Notes under the pieces: model-generated | Databases searched by the model: none | Told to the model about the DNA's origin: nothing | The model's input: the letters and a program-made list of their open reading frames with translations, nothing else | Shown here: positions 52,833-61,263 of the stretch, one piece after another | Numbering within the stretch: the first letter of the stretch is position 1 | How the letters are laid out: each line of letters starts with the position of its first letter | Translations under genes and position numbers: made by a program | From: Terriglobia bacterium | GTDB taxonomy: Bacteria > Acidobacteriota > Terriglobia > Terriglobales > Acidobacteriaceae | Assembly (NCBI GenBank): GCA_020072645.1 | Contig: JAIQGK010000012.1 | Span: 186,001-250,000, forward strand | DNA: 64,000 bases | Direction: 5' to 3'

Positions 52833-53755
52833 ATGCTCCTGAAATGAGTGCGACCCCGCTTGCTGTGAATGAAACTGATGCAACCTGGCGTCGTTTGTTT
52901 TTGCGCACATATGAGATTTACTGGGAGCAATTCGCGATATTCTTCCGGATGGCTTTGGTTCCAGCTGTTGTTGCATACGGCTTCACTCTGTTCTGGCGGA
53001 TTGCTACGCGATGGGTCCTTCATCAGCTTCCGTCCCGTTCTGTCCAGCGGGGCCTGGTGGGAATATTGAATGGGTGGGGTTCTGGCGCTGGGTATTGGAT
53101 AATAAGTGCATTCTTCTTCGCTGCCGTTGCCGCTCACGTCCTAGCGCCGAAATCGCTTCATGAGTCGGCGATTTCCGACGCTTATTCAGTTGCCAAAAGC
53201 CGCCTGGGAGAGCTCGTTACAATCGCATTGCTGACGTGGACACTTTTTTGGTTTCTGCGAGGGCTGGCAGCGTTTGCGATTCTTTGGCCGCTCCTAGGGC
53301 GGATTTCCTCTCGATACAACTGGCTATTGGAGTTACTGCTCGGCTTACTGTTGGTCGTGATAGGAGGTCTGCTGTCCAGGCTAGGACTAGTTATTCCTGA
53401 GCTAGTTCTGCACCCCGACACGCAGCTCAAAACAGCAATCAAAAACAGTTTGAGAAAAAGCGAGGGTTGGGAACGCTTTTTCATTCTGCTACTGGCCAAG
53501 TCTGCGGTCATTGCCTATTGCGCTTACTGGCTACTCGGCATTGGAATGGACTTTCTCTGGGAACGAAGCCGTGTCGCCCCTGATGTCTACTCCTGGTTGG
53601 AATGGGTCCTCTATATTGTCACAGCGGCAGTTCTGGAGCCGCCATTGTTCATTGCATTTTCCTTGCTTCACCGGGAAATTGAGAGCAGCACGAATCAGAC
53701 GGAATCCGTCGAGGCTTCAGCTGAAGGCTGCAATACGTCTTTCTCTCCGCGATAG
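52829..53755 (+). CDS. multi-pass membrane protein coupled to the PD-(D/E)XK gene
   Basis: A 308-residue protein with about six hydrophobic helices, the first near residues 36-52 (AIFFRMALVPAVVAYGFTLF). A cytoplasmic segment carries VLHPDTQLKTAIKNSLRKSE. No named family recognised; it resembles acidobacterial glycerophosphoryl-diester-phosphodiesterase-membrane-like proteins only in layout. Translation is coupled to the upstream nuclease-like gene by a four-base overlap. Its 3' end overlaps the convergent UvrC-like gene by 61 bases. Confidence 0.7.
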   Translation: MNAPEMSATPLAVNETDATWRRLFLRTYEIYWEQFAIFFRMALVPAVVAYGFTLFWRIATRWVLHQLPSRSVQRGLVGILNGWGSGAGYWIISAFFFAAVAAHVLAPKSLHESAISDAYSVAKSRLGELVTIALLTWTLFWFLRGLAAFAILWPLLGRISSRYNWLLELLLGLLLVVIGGLLSRLGLVIPELVLHPDTQLKTAIKNSLRKSEGWERFFILLLAKSAVIAYCAYWLLGIGMDFLWERSRVAPDVYSWLEWVLYIVTAAVLEPPLFIAFSLLHREIESSTNQTESVEASAEGCNTSFSPR

Positions 53756-54987
53756 ACCCTCATCGCACCACGCGCTATTCTGCGTAGAGGTAGTTCACCG
53801 CGATCATTGGCAAAGAATATTTCTCCTACTTTGTGGGTGCGATAGTACCAACGTTTGAGGATGGCCAACTCCTGGCTGAAACGCTGTGCCGACGAGTTTC
53901 CTTTGGTCACGGTCGATTCTAAGGCGGCGCGAAGGCGGCTATCGAGGACTTGGGCGGACAGGGGCTCCGTTAGTGCCGGCTGCGGTGGCTTATCGGGATC
54001 CGGAGGCGGCTCCTGGTTTTCAGGCTTGAGATTTTCTGATTCCTTGTTTTTTGATTCGACACCTTCTGGTCCAAGGTCTTCCGATCCCGCCGTATCCGAT
54101 TCCATTGGGGTCGGTTGCGGACCGACGAGTTCACCGCCATGAAAGCGAAACAACGCCACAGACTTCGCTTCAGCCGATGGCTGAATGATCACCGCGTCCA
54201 GGCGATCCAGGCGGCCACAAATGTCGTCGCAGGCGGAGAGAATAGTTTTGACCTTGGCGACTTTGGCGTGTTGCGCCGCGGCGCCCTCAAAATCCAGGGC
54301 AGCTGAGAGCCGTTCCCGCTCGGCTTCCATCTCGCGCAGCAGAGACTGTCCGCCGGAATCAAAATACTCCTGCACCCGCGCAACTTCGGCCGCATACGCT
54401 TCGTCGGTACAGCCCTTGAAGCATGGCGCAAGACACATTTTCATCTCTGAATAAACGCAGCCGGGAAAACTGGGATCGGGATTCAGATCAAACGTGCAGC
54501 GCCGCATCTTAAACAGGTCGAGCGAATCGTTGAGAAACTTGTCTGCCACGGCGCGCGAACGGAATGGGCCGTAGTAGAGCGAGCGTCCGCCAAGCTTGCC
54601 GATGCGCGTGGTTACATAAGCGCGCGGATATTCGTTTTCTAGATTCAGGCGGATGACCGGGGCGGGTCGAAGGCGAAGGCGTTTCTGGTATGTGTCCGGA
54701 AACTCCTGCCGCAGGGTTTGGTAGAGCAACAGCACGGACTCAAAGTCAGATCCGGTAAGGGAATAATCGATCCTGGCGGTGCGCTCGCGCAGATTCAGGC
54801 GCTTGGACTGTGATTCCGGCGGAGCCAGCAGCCGCTGCAGGCGTTTTCTGAGGTTGGTGGTCTTGCTGACGTAAGGCTCGGCGTCTTGGTCGGCTCCGCG
54901 CAGGGCGAAGACTGCCGGCGCCGCAGGGAATTGAGCAAAGAAATCCGCAGCATGATTAGCCGAGAACGAGATGGAATGCGCTAGCAA
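53695..54987 (-). CDS. UvrC-like protein with altered GIY-YIG site and no RNase H endonuclease domain
   Basis: A 430-residue relative of UvrC. The N-terminal domain is GIY-YIG-like but reads AVF for GIY and YVSK for YIGK, although LRKRLQRLL is kept; the usual catalytic Glu after ALLLE is Tyr (LLLYQ). UvrC's cluster-type cysteines are kept with standard spacing (Cys164, 177, 185, 189), as is a UVR-like helix (LDFEGAAAQHAKVAKV). The C-terminal nuclease and HhH domains are absent, replaced by a Glu/Pro/Asp/Lys-rich segment (~290-330) and a short new domain. Probably a repair-related or regulatory paralogue. Confidence 0.7.
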   Translation of the reverse strand: MLAHSISFSANHAADFFAQFPAAPAVFALRGADQDAEPYVSKTTNLRKRLQRLLAPPESQSKRLNLRERTARIDYSLTGSDFESVLLLYQTLRQEFPDTYQKRLRLRPAPVIRLNLENEYPRAYVTTRIGKLGGRSLYYGPFRSRAVADKFLNDSLDLFKMRRCTFDLNPDPSFPGCVYSEMKMCLAPCFKGCTDEAYAAEVARVQEYFDSGGQSLLREMEAERERLSAALDFEGAAAQHAKVAKVKTILSACDDICGRLDRLDAVIIQPSAEAKSVALFRFHGGELVGPQPTPMESDTAGSEDLGPEGVESKNKESENLKPENQEPPPDPDKPPQPALTEPLSAQVLDSRLRAALESTVTKGNSSAQRFSQELAILKRWYYRTHKVGEIFFANDRGELPLRRIARGAMRVYRGEKDVLQPSAEASTDSV

Positions 54988-55523
54988 CTCCTGAGCACCT
55001 GATCACAAAACTACATTGATCTATTCAGTCTGGCACAGGGCAATGCTGGTGCGCATCAGGAATGTAAATGGCAGAGAGACTTTGTTTGCGAGTTTTCCAG
55101 AACAGGATTCATGGAGCTGCGGAAAACGTGCACGCGTTATCTGGGCGGCTTTACAGGCTGAGTTGATGTGTCGGTCGCGATTTCCACGGCTTCCTCTGAC
55201 CGATGGCTTCTGTACTGTGGATTTGGTTGGAAAGCGAAGCCGCACGCGACTGCTCCGGCGTTTTTCTCACACCGTCATCAGATCCTAAGTCCTCTTCTTC
55301 ACAGCCTGTGCACGATGAATCGCCAGTATCCATCACTGTTTGCACGATATCCGAAGCTTCCACAGGCATCGGCTACTACTACTGTATTTATATAAATATA
55401 AGTCTTTATATTCTTAGAAGAAGTAAGCGACAGGCGTTTCACAAGGAAGGCCGGGGCGTCCGTATCGGAGACTTTAATTTCAGCAGCAAGTCTTAGTCTT
55501 TATAAAAACGAGAGGGAACCAGA
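54988..55523. other. 536-base region without a supported gene, AT-rich palindrome
   Basis: Lies upstream of the UvrC-like gene and beyond the 3' end of the DnaC-like gene. TATTTATATAAATA at 55385-55398 is a perfect 14-base palindrome inside an AT-rich island, and AAGTCTTTATA-like words occur beside it and again near 55490. Several short frames exist on both strands but none has a ribosome site. A minus-strand 72-codon frame (55151-55369) is the least unlikely. Confidence 0.4.
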
Positions 55524-56330
55524 TTAGGCTCTGGTTTTGTGGAGCGTCCTGAAGTCTGGGCCCTTCATGGTGCGGACGCGGCACATATCATGCAGGCGTG
55601 AGCGCATACGGTCGGTAATACGGTCTCCCAAAGTTTCCTCGCGCGAGGCAGAGCGGGCGTCTTCTTCTTCGCGGGATTTTTTGAGTCGTGAGATTTCCTT
55701 TTCCGCCTTGCCAGATGGCCCATCAGGGAAATTAGTGGTGATGATGGTAGTCTTCTGTTCGTTATAGCGGCTGTTCAGGATGTAGCTGACAGTGTCCCAG
55801 ACCCACTCTGACGATTTCACCGCGCCGAGTTCGTCCAGCACCAGCACTTCAGCTTCAAGAATCGGCCTGAGGATTTCTAGCTCCGTGGCCTGGACCGCCG
55901 GATTGTAAGAGTTCTGGATTTCCTTGAGCAGCTCGCGATAGTCGCAGAAGCGGCAGGGGACGCCTTTATCCTGCATTAAAGCCTGAATCATTCCCACCGC
56001 CAGATGCGTTTTGCCTACGCCGATGGAGCCGATCAGCAGCATGCCCTGCTTTTCCAGCGGATACTCCTGCACAAAACGCAGCGCGTCACGATGAGCGTTC
56101 CTGACTGAAAGTGAGATCTCATGCAGCTCGAGGTTGAAATTAGCCAAAGAGCAATTTTTATAGCGGGCAGGGATGCCGGCTTTTTCCAGTAGTTGCTGGT
56201 TGCGCGCGGAGATGCGGCAATCACAGCGCGTCATGCGGCTGGCTTTGCCGGGAACCGCGACTTGCTTCCAGCCAGTGCCGTCACAAACGGGGCAAGCTTC
56301 TGCGGGCTGCGATTGATGCTGCGTTGCCAT
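55524..56330 (-). CDS. DnaC/DnaI-like helicase loader ATPase
   Basis: A 268-residue AAA+ protein. An N-terminal zinc finger (CPVCDGTG then CDCRIS) precedes ATPase domain LIGSIGVGKTHLAVGMIQAL (Walker A) and VLVLDELGA (Walker B), with the sensor block TTIITTNFPDG. This is the layout of DnaC/DnaI loaders of the replicative helicase. The C-terminal tail is unusually charged (RLKKSREEEDARSASREE) before a standard end (DRMRSRLHDMC). Confidence 0.85.
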   Translation of the reverse strand: MATQHQSQPAEACPVCDGTGWKQVAVPGKASRMTRCDCRISARNQQLLEKAGIPARYKNCSLANFNLELHEISLSVRNAHRDALRFVQEYPLEKQGMLLIGSIGVGKTHLAVGMIQALMQDKGVPCRFCDYRELLKEIQNSYNPAVQATELEILRPILEAEVLVLDELGAVKSSEWVWDTVSYILNSRYNEQKTTIITTNFPDGPSGKAEKEISRLKKSREEEDARSASREETLGDRITDRMRSRLHDMCRVRTMKGPDFRTLHKTRA

Positions 56331-56465
56331 GATCAGGGAACAAGGTCTCTTTAAGAAAATACCACTATTCGGACAGATAAGGTGAGCTTCCGCAGAGAGA
56401 GAATTCTACTTGTGCACAGGATTTACACAGGCGATGCACTGCAAGCGGGCGTGTCTTACGCTGAA

Positions 56466-56498
56466 ATAAAAACGGCGGCCCACAAGAGTGACCGCCGT
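56466..56498 (-). terminator. terminator of the malate-synthase-family gene
   Basis: ACGGCGG (56472-56478) pairs with CCGCCGT (56492-56498); on the minus strand a T-rich run (TTTTTAT) follows. It lies 23 bases past the stop. Confidence 0.82.
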
Positions 56499-56520
56499 AA
56501 TTAATCCCGCGTGCTGGCTG

Positions 56521-58866
56521 CTAGTCGGCCGCATTTCCCTTCGACGGCGCAATCTGCTTTCCGCCTTCAGGGAAGATATCGAACACGTAATCATGTGCCG
56601 CGAGGGCTGCCGAGCTCAGGGTGCCTGCCTGGACGCGTTTAACGGCCTCTTCTCGCGTCAGGTCAAAGATGGCTTCGAGCATTTGCTTGCCTTCCTGCTT
56701 GTTGGCCTGGCCCACAACGAATAGCACGCGCGCGCTGTGCTGGATGTAGCGCGGCGAGGGCAGCTGCTTCATTAGCATTTCCATGATGAGGTTTGCTTTC
56801 TCGCGGTCAAAGCGGCCACGTTCGTTGCGGCGGTCTTGCTCGGCAAAGAATGCCTGCGTCCACTCATTGTGGTACTTCCAGAGTTTGTCGAACAGGTCTT
56901 TGGTAAAGCGCGTGCCGGCTTTCACGTGGTCGGCATTCTCCGCTGGCTCAACGCCGTCTTCAGTCATCGCCGGACGCTTAAGGTAGCCATCCTTGGTGAT
57001 GGCGGCCTGATGGCGCAGCAGAGTCCAGAGCCAGGAGACGTCAATGCGGTACGTGGCCAGATCATTCATGAAGCGCAGCTTGAGTTCGTAGTCGTCAATG
57101 GCGGCGGCGAAGTTGCCGTTGAGAATCTGGAAGCCGTAATTCGCCGCCATATAAAACGCATGTTGAATGCGCTCAATAGTGATATCGCCCTTGGGGATGC
57201 CATAGATCGCTTCCCATCGCTCTGGTGAGAGAAGTTTTTCCGGCGTATCGAGCGATTCTTTGGTGATGACCTGCGGCGTGATCTTGCCTTGCAGGTTCAG
57301 CAGGCCGCGCGACTCAAGCACGCTGCGCTCAGCATCACTCAGGCCGCTGGTTGCGGTGGGCACAGCCTGCTCTTTTACTTTGACCATGTCTCTTGGCGCG
57401 TCAAGGATTGATTGAAGTTGCTCAACCTTGGCCTGCAACGGCGCATTGCCAGCAGCGACGTAGTCTTTTTCAGGACTGGCGACCCAGCTCTGCCGGTAAA
57501 CGTCATAGAGATGGCCCTTGACGCGCTTCGACAGAATGTCATCGAGCGTGGGTTGCTGGTTGGGTGCAAGAGGCTCATCGGGGACAAAGATCAGGCCGAG
57601 CAGCCGCTCGCGCAGCTTGTCGATCACCATGGCGCGCAGGGCTAGCGGGTTGTAGCGGGAGCGTCCGTAGGGATCGCCAGCCTGATAAATCATTACGGCA
57701 GCCATGCCGCCGATAGGCGCGGCATTCTCCAGTTCGCCATTTTTCATCCCGCCCATCAGCATCATGAGCGCGTTGAAGCGCTGGTAGGCAATCATGTTGG
57801 GCGAGGCCATGCCGATGGATTGCGGGTCGGGATAAACGCCCTTGGGATCGTCCTTCCACATTTCAATCAGGCTGCCCAGGTAGTCCCAGCGGCCCACGTT
57901 GGTGCCCAGCAGACGGCGGCGCAGAGTCCACGCGATGGCAGGCAGCGTGCGGCCGGCGTTGCCTTCTTCATAGAGCATCTTGATCTTGATGGAGCCTGCG
58001 ACAATGCCGATCATGCCTTCCAGGCGCGAGAGAATCTTTTCAACGATCAGAGCTTCTTTGGGCGTTTGCAGTTTGGGGATGTAGAAATACACGCCGCTAC
58101 CCGCGTTCTTGAGCGAGTCATAATTGTTGAACGCCCAGAGAGTGGCGACCACGATGGTGGCTGGCGCGGGACGGCCGTCGACCGTGACGTGATCGTAGTT
58201 GATGTGAAGTCCGGGTGGGCGGCCAAAGCGCGTGGGCCACTGTGCCGGAGGCTTGGTGATGTTGTAAGCGCGCGTCTTGCCCTTCTTCACTACTTCATAG
58301 GGCTTGCCGGTCCAGTTGCCGGCAAAAATCTCTTTCGCATTCTGCAGCGCGGCAAATACGCCAACAGGCACGTTGCTGGGCGTGCCGTCAGGCAGGAAAT
58401 GCGTAGGCGAGGCGTCTTCAAAGTCCGGCATGTTCATGGGCGCGGGGCTGTTGAGCGCGTTGAAAGCCATATCCAGCGGATGCCACGGCCCGGTGAGCTC
58501 CAGGCCGGGATTCTTCAGAGGATGAGCGTCTTTGGGGATAGGCACTTCATCATTAAGCCGCCAGCGCCACTCGGTTTCACGTCCCAGAAAATTGTCGATC
58601 ATCCCTTGGACGATCTGGCGATAGGTCCACGTTCCGCCCTTGATCGGGTCTTCAAACTTCTCTTCCCACCTGGGCCAGGCATATTTCTCACGCACCGGCG
58701 CAGGCGATTCAAGAATCTGGCGGCGCGCGGTCAAAGCAGTGGCGATCTCCGGTCGCAGTTCACGGGTGAGCGTGGTGATGGTCTCCTGGACGTTGACATC
58801 GCGGCCATTCACCTTCTTGGCGCCGAAGAGGTCAGGGAATTTTTGAAGGATGTCACTGCGGATCAT
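56521..58866 (-). CDS. oversized malate-synthase-family protein
   Basis: Malate synthase condenses glyoxylate and acetyl-CoA. This protein is ~781 residues, against ~530 for AceB. The barrel core is clear: ALNSPAPMNMPDFEDASPTHF, GVYFYIPKLQTPKEAL, metal-type Glu in KMLYEEGNAG and Asp in GTNVGRWDYLGSLIEMW, and an AceB-like C-terminal block FMNDLATYRIDVSWLW whose Asp fits the catalytic base. An extra ~200 residues sit between core and C-domain. ATG 58866 has AGGAG nine bases upstream; the frame to 58896 starts with GTG. No isocitrate lyase is nearby. Confidence 0.75.
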   Translation of the reverse strand: MIRSDILQKFPDLFGAKKVNGRDVNVQETITTLTRELRPEIATALTARRQILESPAPVREKYAWPRWEEKFEDPIKGGTWTYRQIVQGMIDNFLGRETEWRWRLNDEVPIPKDAHPLKNPGLELTGPWHPLDMAFNALNSPAPMNMPDFEDASPTHFLPDGTPSNVPVGVFAALQNAKEIFAGNWTGKPYEVVKKGKTRAYNITKPPAQWPTRFGRPPGLHINYDHVTVDGRPAPATIVVATLWAFNNYDSLKNAGSGVYFYIPKLQTPKEALIVEKILSRLEGMIGIVAGSIKIKMLYEEGNAGRTLPAIAWTLRRRLLGTNVGRWDYLGSLIEMWKDDPKGVYPDPQSIGMASPNMIAYQRFNALMMLMGGMKNGELENAAPIGGMAAVMIYQAGDPYGRSRYNPLALRAMVIDKLRERLLGLIFVPDEPLAPNQQPTLDDILSKRVKGHLYDVYRQSWVASPEKDYVAAGNAPLQAKVEQLQSILDAPRDMVKVKEQAVPTATSGLSDAERSVLESRGLLNLQGKITPQVITKESLDTPEKLLSPERWEAIYGIPKGDITIERIQHAFYMAANYGFQILNGNFAAAIDDYELKLRFMNDLATYRIDVSWLWTLLRHQAAITKDGYLKRPAMTEDGVEPAENADHVKAGTRFTKDLFDKLWKYHNEWTQAFFAEQDRRNERGRFDREKANLIMEMLMKQLPSPRYIQHSARVLFVVGQANKQEGKQMLEAIFDLTREEAVKRVQAGTLSSAALAAHDYVFDIFPEGGKQIAPSKGNAAD

Positions 58867-58960
58867 GGGCAAGGGCTCCTGGGCTGGCGTAATCACTAGG
58901 CTAAATAATCGATTTTACGCCATATAGAGCGATTTAGAATGTTTTAAGCAGCGCCAGCAG

Positions 58961-59437
58961 ATGGAAGCCGCCATTCGCCAATACGAGATTCCAGTTCCGC
59001 AGATCAAGGTGTCTTGGTGGAGACGGATAGCGCTTTTTCTTGGTATTGGCTGCTTCACGTTCATTTTCCGCTGGATAGTGGAAGGCATTTTCCATTGGGG
59101 CCGCCAACCCATGCCTAGATCTCTGTTCATGCCCGTGGTACTTGGCGCTGTTTTAGGCTTGCGCTTTCCCAAATGGCTCTCTAGGGGCGGCAGCCTAATC
59201 ATTGGGGAAGATTTCTTGGAGGGCCGTACACGAGCGCGGTGGTTTACCTACAAGAAGCGCATTCGCAGGGAACGGATCAAGTCGATTTCGGAAAGTAAGC
59301 GTGGCTTGTGCGTAATGGATCGCGGAGAGTTTGCCGCCAGGATGCTGGGATTTGTCTTTATTCCCGCTACGATGCCCGAGTACCAGGAGATCAGGTCACA
59401 ACTGGCACAGTGGGCTCCCATAAAAGTGAAGAGCTGA
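58961..59437 (+). CDS. small membrane protein of unknown function
   Basis: A 158-residue protein with two hydrophobic helices (ALFLGIGCFTFIFRWIV and LFMPVVLGAVLGLRFP) and a C-terminal cytoplasmic domain rich in Arg/Lys with a PH-like strand pattern (EDFLEGRTRARWFTYKKRI, then IKSISESKRGL). This layout resembles YcxB/PH-like membrane proteins, but I cannot name a family. ATG is 62 bases from the divergent malate-synthase-like gene. Confidence 0.6.
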   Translation: MEAAIRQYEIPVPQIKVSWWRRIALFLGIGCFTFIFRWIVEGIFHWGRQPMPRSLFMPVVLGAVLGLRFPKWLSRGGSLIIGEDFLEGRTRARWFTYKKRIRRERIKSISESKRGLCVMDRGEFAARMLGFVFIPATMPEYQEIRSQLAQWAPIKVKS

Positions 59438-59540
59438 GTAGCCACACTAACGGGGTCAACGGTTTGGGAGCCTTGAATCTTTTACCGACGCAGTCTCATC
59501 AAAGCAGGTCGGCATATCTAGCCAAAATAAGCTAATTTCA

Positions 59541-59559
59541 GGTAAAATAAGGCTTTACC
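59541..59559 (+). promoter_or_regulatory. palindrome in the rpmE leader
   Basis: GGTAAA (59541-59546) and TTTACC (59554-59559) form an inverted repeat 20 bases before the rpmE start. A second AAAATAAG word lies just upstream. It could be an operator or part of leader RNA; no regulator can be named. Confidence 0.35.
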
Positions 59560-59579
59560 GCGAAAGGTATCGAGAGGCA

Positions 59580-59828
59580 ATGAAGGCAGCGATCCATCCC
59601 AAGTATGAAGAAGTGCGCGTGCACTGCGCATGCGGAAACACGTTTACCACCCGGTCCACCCATAAGGGCGCCATTAACCTGGAAATCTGCTCGAATTGCC
59701 ATCCGTTTTTTACCGGCAAGCAGAAGCTGGTGGACACCGCCGGACGCGTGGAGCGCTTCCGCCGGAAATATGCGAAGTCCGATGCCGGCAAGGCCCAGGC
59801 AGCGAAGACCGCAGAGGCCAAGCAATAA
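59580..59828 (+). CDS. rpmE: ribosomal protein bL31
   Basis: An 82-residue L31 of the zinc-binding type: [11 protein letters not shown] with [12 protein letters not shown] gives the Cys ligands. The start [11 protein letters not shown] is standard. Four-Cys L31 can be replaced by a Cys-free paralogue under zinc starvation in other bacteria. A clear terminator follows. Confidence 0.95.
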   Translation: MKAAIHPKYEEVRVHCACGNTFTTRSTHKGAINLEICSNCHPFFTGKQKLVDTAGRVERFRRKYAKSDAGKAQAAKTAEAKQ

Positions 59829-59847
59829 GGCCGCAAGTTTGATTGAG

Positions 59848-59876
59848 GCCTCCGCCACGGCGGAGGCTTTGTTTTT
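59848..59876 (+). terminator. terminator after rpmE
   Basis: GCCTCCG (59848-59854) pairs with CGGAGGC (59861-59867), followed by TTTGTTTTT. Confidence 0.9.
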
Positions 59877-59880
59877 GGCG

Positions 59881-59910
59881 TGAAATCTCTCGCAGAGCGA
59901 GAGACCCCTT
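59881..59910 (+). repeat. dispersed repeat, TGAAATCTC family, copy 2
   Basis: A 30-base relative of 18165-18194, directly after the rpmE terminator. Confidence 0.6.
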
Positions 59911-59986
59911 TTGCTTGCAAACATTTGAGGCTTGGGACGATTGGTGCTTGATTGCTGGTGAAACCCGAGACATCATAGAAGCACAT

Positions 59987-60010
59987 AGGGTTCCCTCACT
60001 ACGCTCGGGA
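59987..60010 (-). repeat. dispersed repeat, TCCCGA..GAACCCT family, copy 2
   Basis: Inverted copy of 684-707 with two substitutions. It ends twelve bases before the dus start. Confidence 0.7.
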
Positions 60011-60021
60011 TAAAAGAACGT

Positions 60022-61263
60022 ATGAAGAAATTCTGGGAAAATCCGGCCGACTCGACCGTCGCACCGCAGGGGGCGCAAGTGCCGGACTCTCTCCAGATAG
60101 GCAATGTGCGCATTGCTCCGGCAACGATTCTTGCGCCCATGGCGGGCGTGACGGACACGGTCTTTCGCCGGTTTATCCGCAATGCCAGCTTTGTACGTCC
60201 ACCGGGCGAAATCATGTCCGCGCCGGAAGAGTGCGAAAGTGAATTGTCGCACGCCGAACTGCATCAAGCGCAGATCACCGTCGGTGCACAGCAAAACACC
60301 CAAGCGGTTTCCAAAACAAACGAGATTTCCGGTTGCGGCCTGCTGATGACCGAGTTCACCTCGGCCGACGGGCTCTTCCGCACCCGCGAATCCAAGCGCA
60401 AACGCTATCTGACTTTTTACGAAGACGAGCATCCTATCTCCGCCCAGCTTTTTGGCAGCGATCCGTACACGCTCGCGGAGTCGGCAAAGATTGTGGAAGA
60501 CGCTGGCTTTGATCTGGTCGATCTCAACCTGGGCTGTCCGGCGAAGCGCGTGGTCAAGTGCAATGGCGGCTCAGGGTTGCTGAAAGACCTGCCGGTCATC
60601 AAGACGATTTTTGAATCGGTTCGCGCTGCGGTGAGAATTCCTTTTACCGTGAAGTTCCGTTTGGGCTGGGACGATGAAAATATTGTCTGCGTTCCGTTGG
60701 CCAAGATGGCGGAAGACTGCGGACTGAGCGGCGTGGCGCTGCATGCTCGCACGCGCGAGCAGGGCTACAGTGGCAATGCGCGCTGGGAATGGATTGCCGC
60801 GGTAAAAGATGCGGTGAAAATTCCTGTAGTTGGGAACGGTGACATCCGCACGCCGGAAGATGCTATCGCCATGGTGGCGCAGACAGGCTGCGATGGAGTG
60901 ATGATCGGGCGCACGGCTGCGTCGAATCCGTGGATCTTCCGCCAGATCCGCCAGCATGCGGAGACCGGACGGTACGACCAACCCACCGAAGCTGATCGCT
61001 ACCAGATGATCCGCACGTATTTCAAAATGCTGGTGGATGAAACCATGCACGGCTCACCTGGCAAGATGAAGCAGTTTGTGGCCTGGTTCACCCACGGTAT
61101 CCCGGGCGGAAGCGCGCTACGCCGCGCTTGTTATGACGCGCATACAGGGCCGGCAATTCTGGCGAGCGTGGAGCGATTCTTTGAAGAGCTGCTAAGCGGA
61201 AACGCGCCTCAGGCTGTGCCGGTTGCGGAAAAAGAGATGGACTTACTTCCTGCATGCGACTGA
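60022..61263 (+). CDS. dusB: tRNA-dihydrouridine synthase
   Basis: An FMN enzyme reducing uridines of tRNA. The barrel start ILAPMAGVTDTVFRRFIR, catalytic Cys in NLGCPAKRVVKCNGGSGLLK, GVALHARTREQGYSG and VVGNGDIRTPEDA are all present. The 413-residue length exceeds the usual ~330: about 48 extra residues (54-102, NASFVRPPGEIMSAPEECES region) sit between the first barrel strand and GCGLLMTEFTSADGL. Subtype B is the best guess. The 3' end overlaps the next gene by ten bases. Confidence 0.9.
   Translation: MKKFWENPADSTVAPQGAQVPDSLQIGNVRIAPATILAPMAGVTDTVFRRFIRNASFVRPPGEIMSAPEECESELSHAELHQAQITVGAQQNTQAVSKTNEISGCGLLMTEFTSADGLFRTRESKRKRYLTFYEDEHPISAQLFGSDPYTLAESAKIVEDAGFDLVDLNLGCPAKRVVKCNGGSGLLKDLPVIKTIFESVRAAVRIPFTVKFRLGWDDENIVCVPLAKMAEDCGLSGVALHARTREQGYSGNARWEWIAAVKDAVKIPVVGNGDIRTPEDAIAMVAQTGCDGVMIGRTAASNPWIFRQIRQHAETGRYDQPTEADRYQMIRTYFKMLVDETMHGSPGKMKQFVAWFTHGIPGGSALRRACYDAHTGPAILASVERFFEELLSGNAPQAVPVAEKEMDLLPACD

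Noticed and set aside
54988-56520. Chromosomal origin near the DnaC-like gene
   Set aside because: I see no cluster of TTATCCACA-type DnaA boxes, only isolated look-alikes.
57820-58899. Long plus-strand frame (359 codons) opposite the malate-synthase-family gene
   Set aside because: Its product has no family likeness, and the minus strand carries clear enzyme motifs over the same bases.
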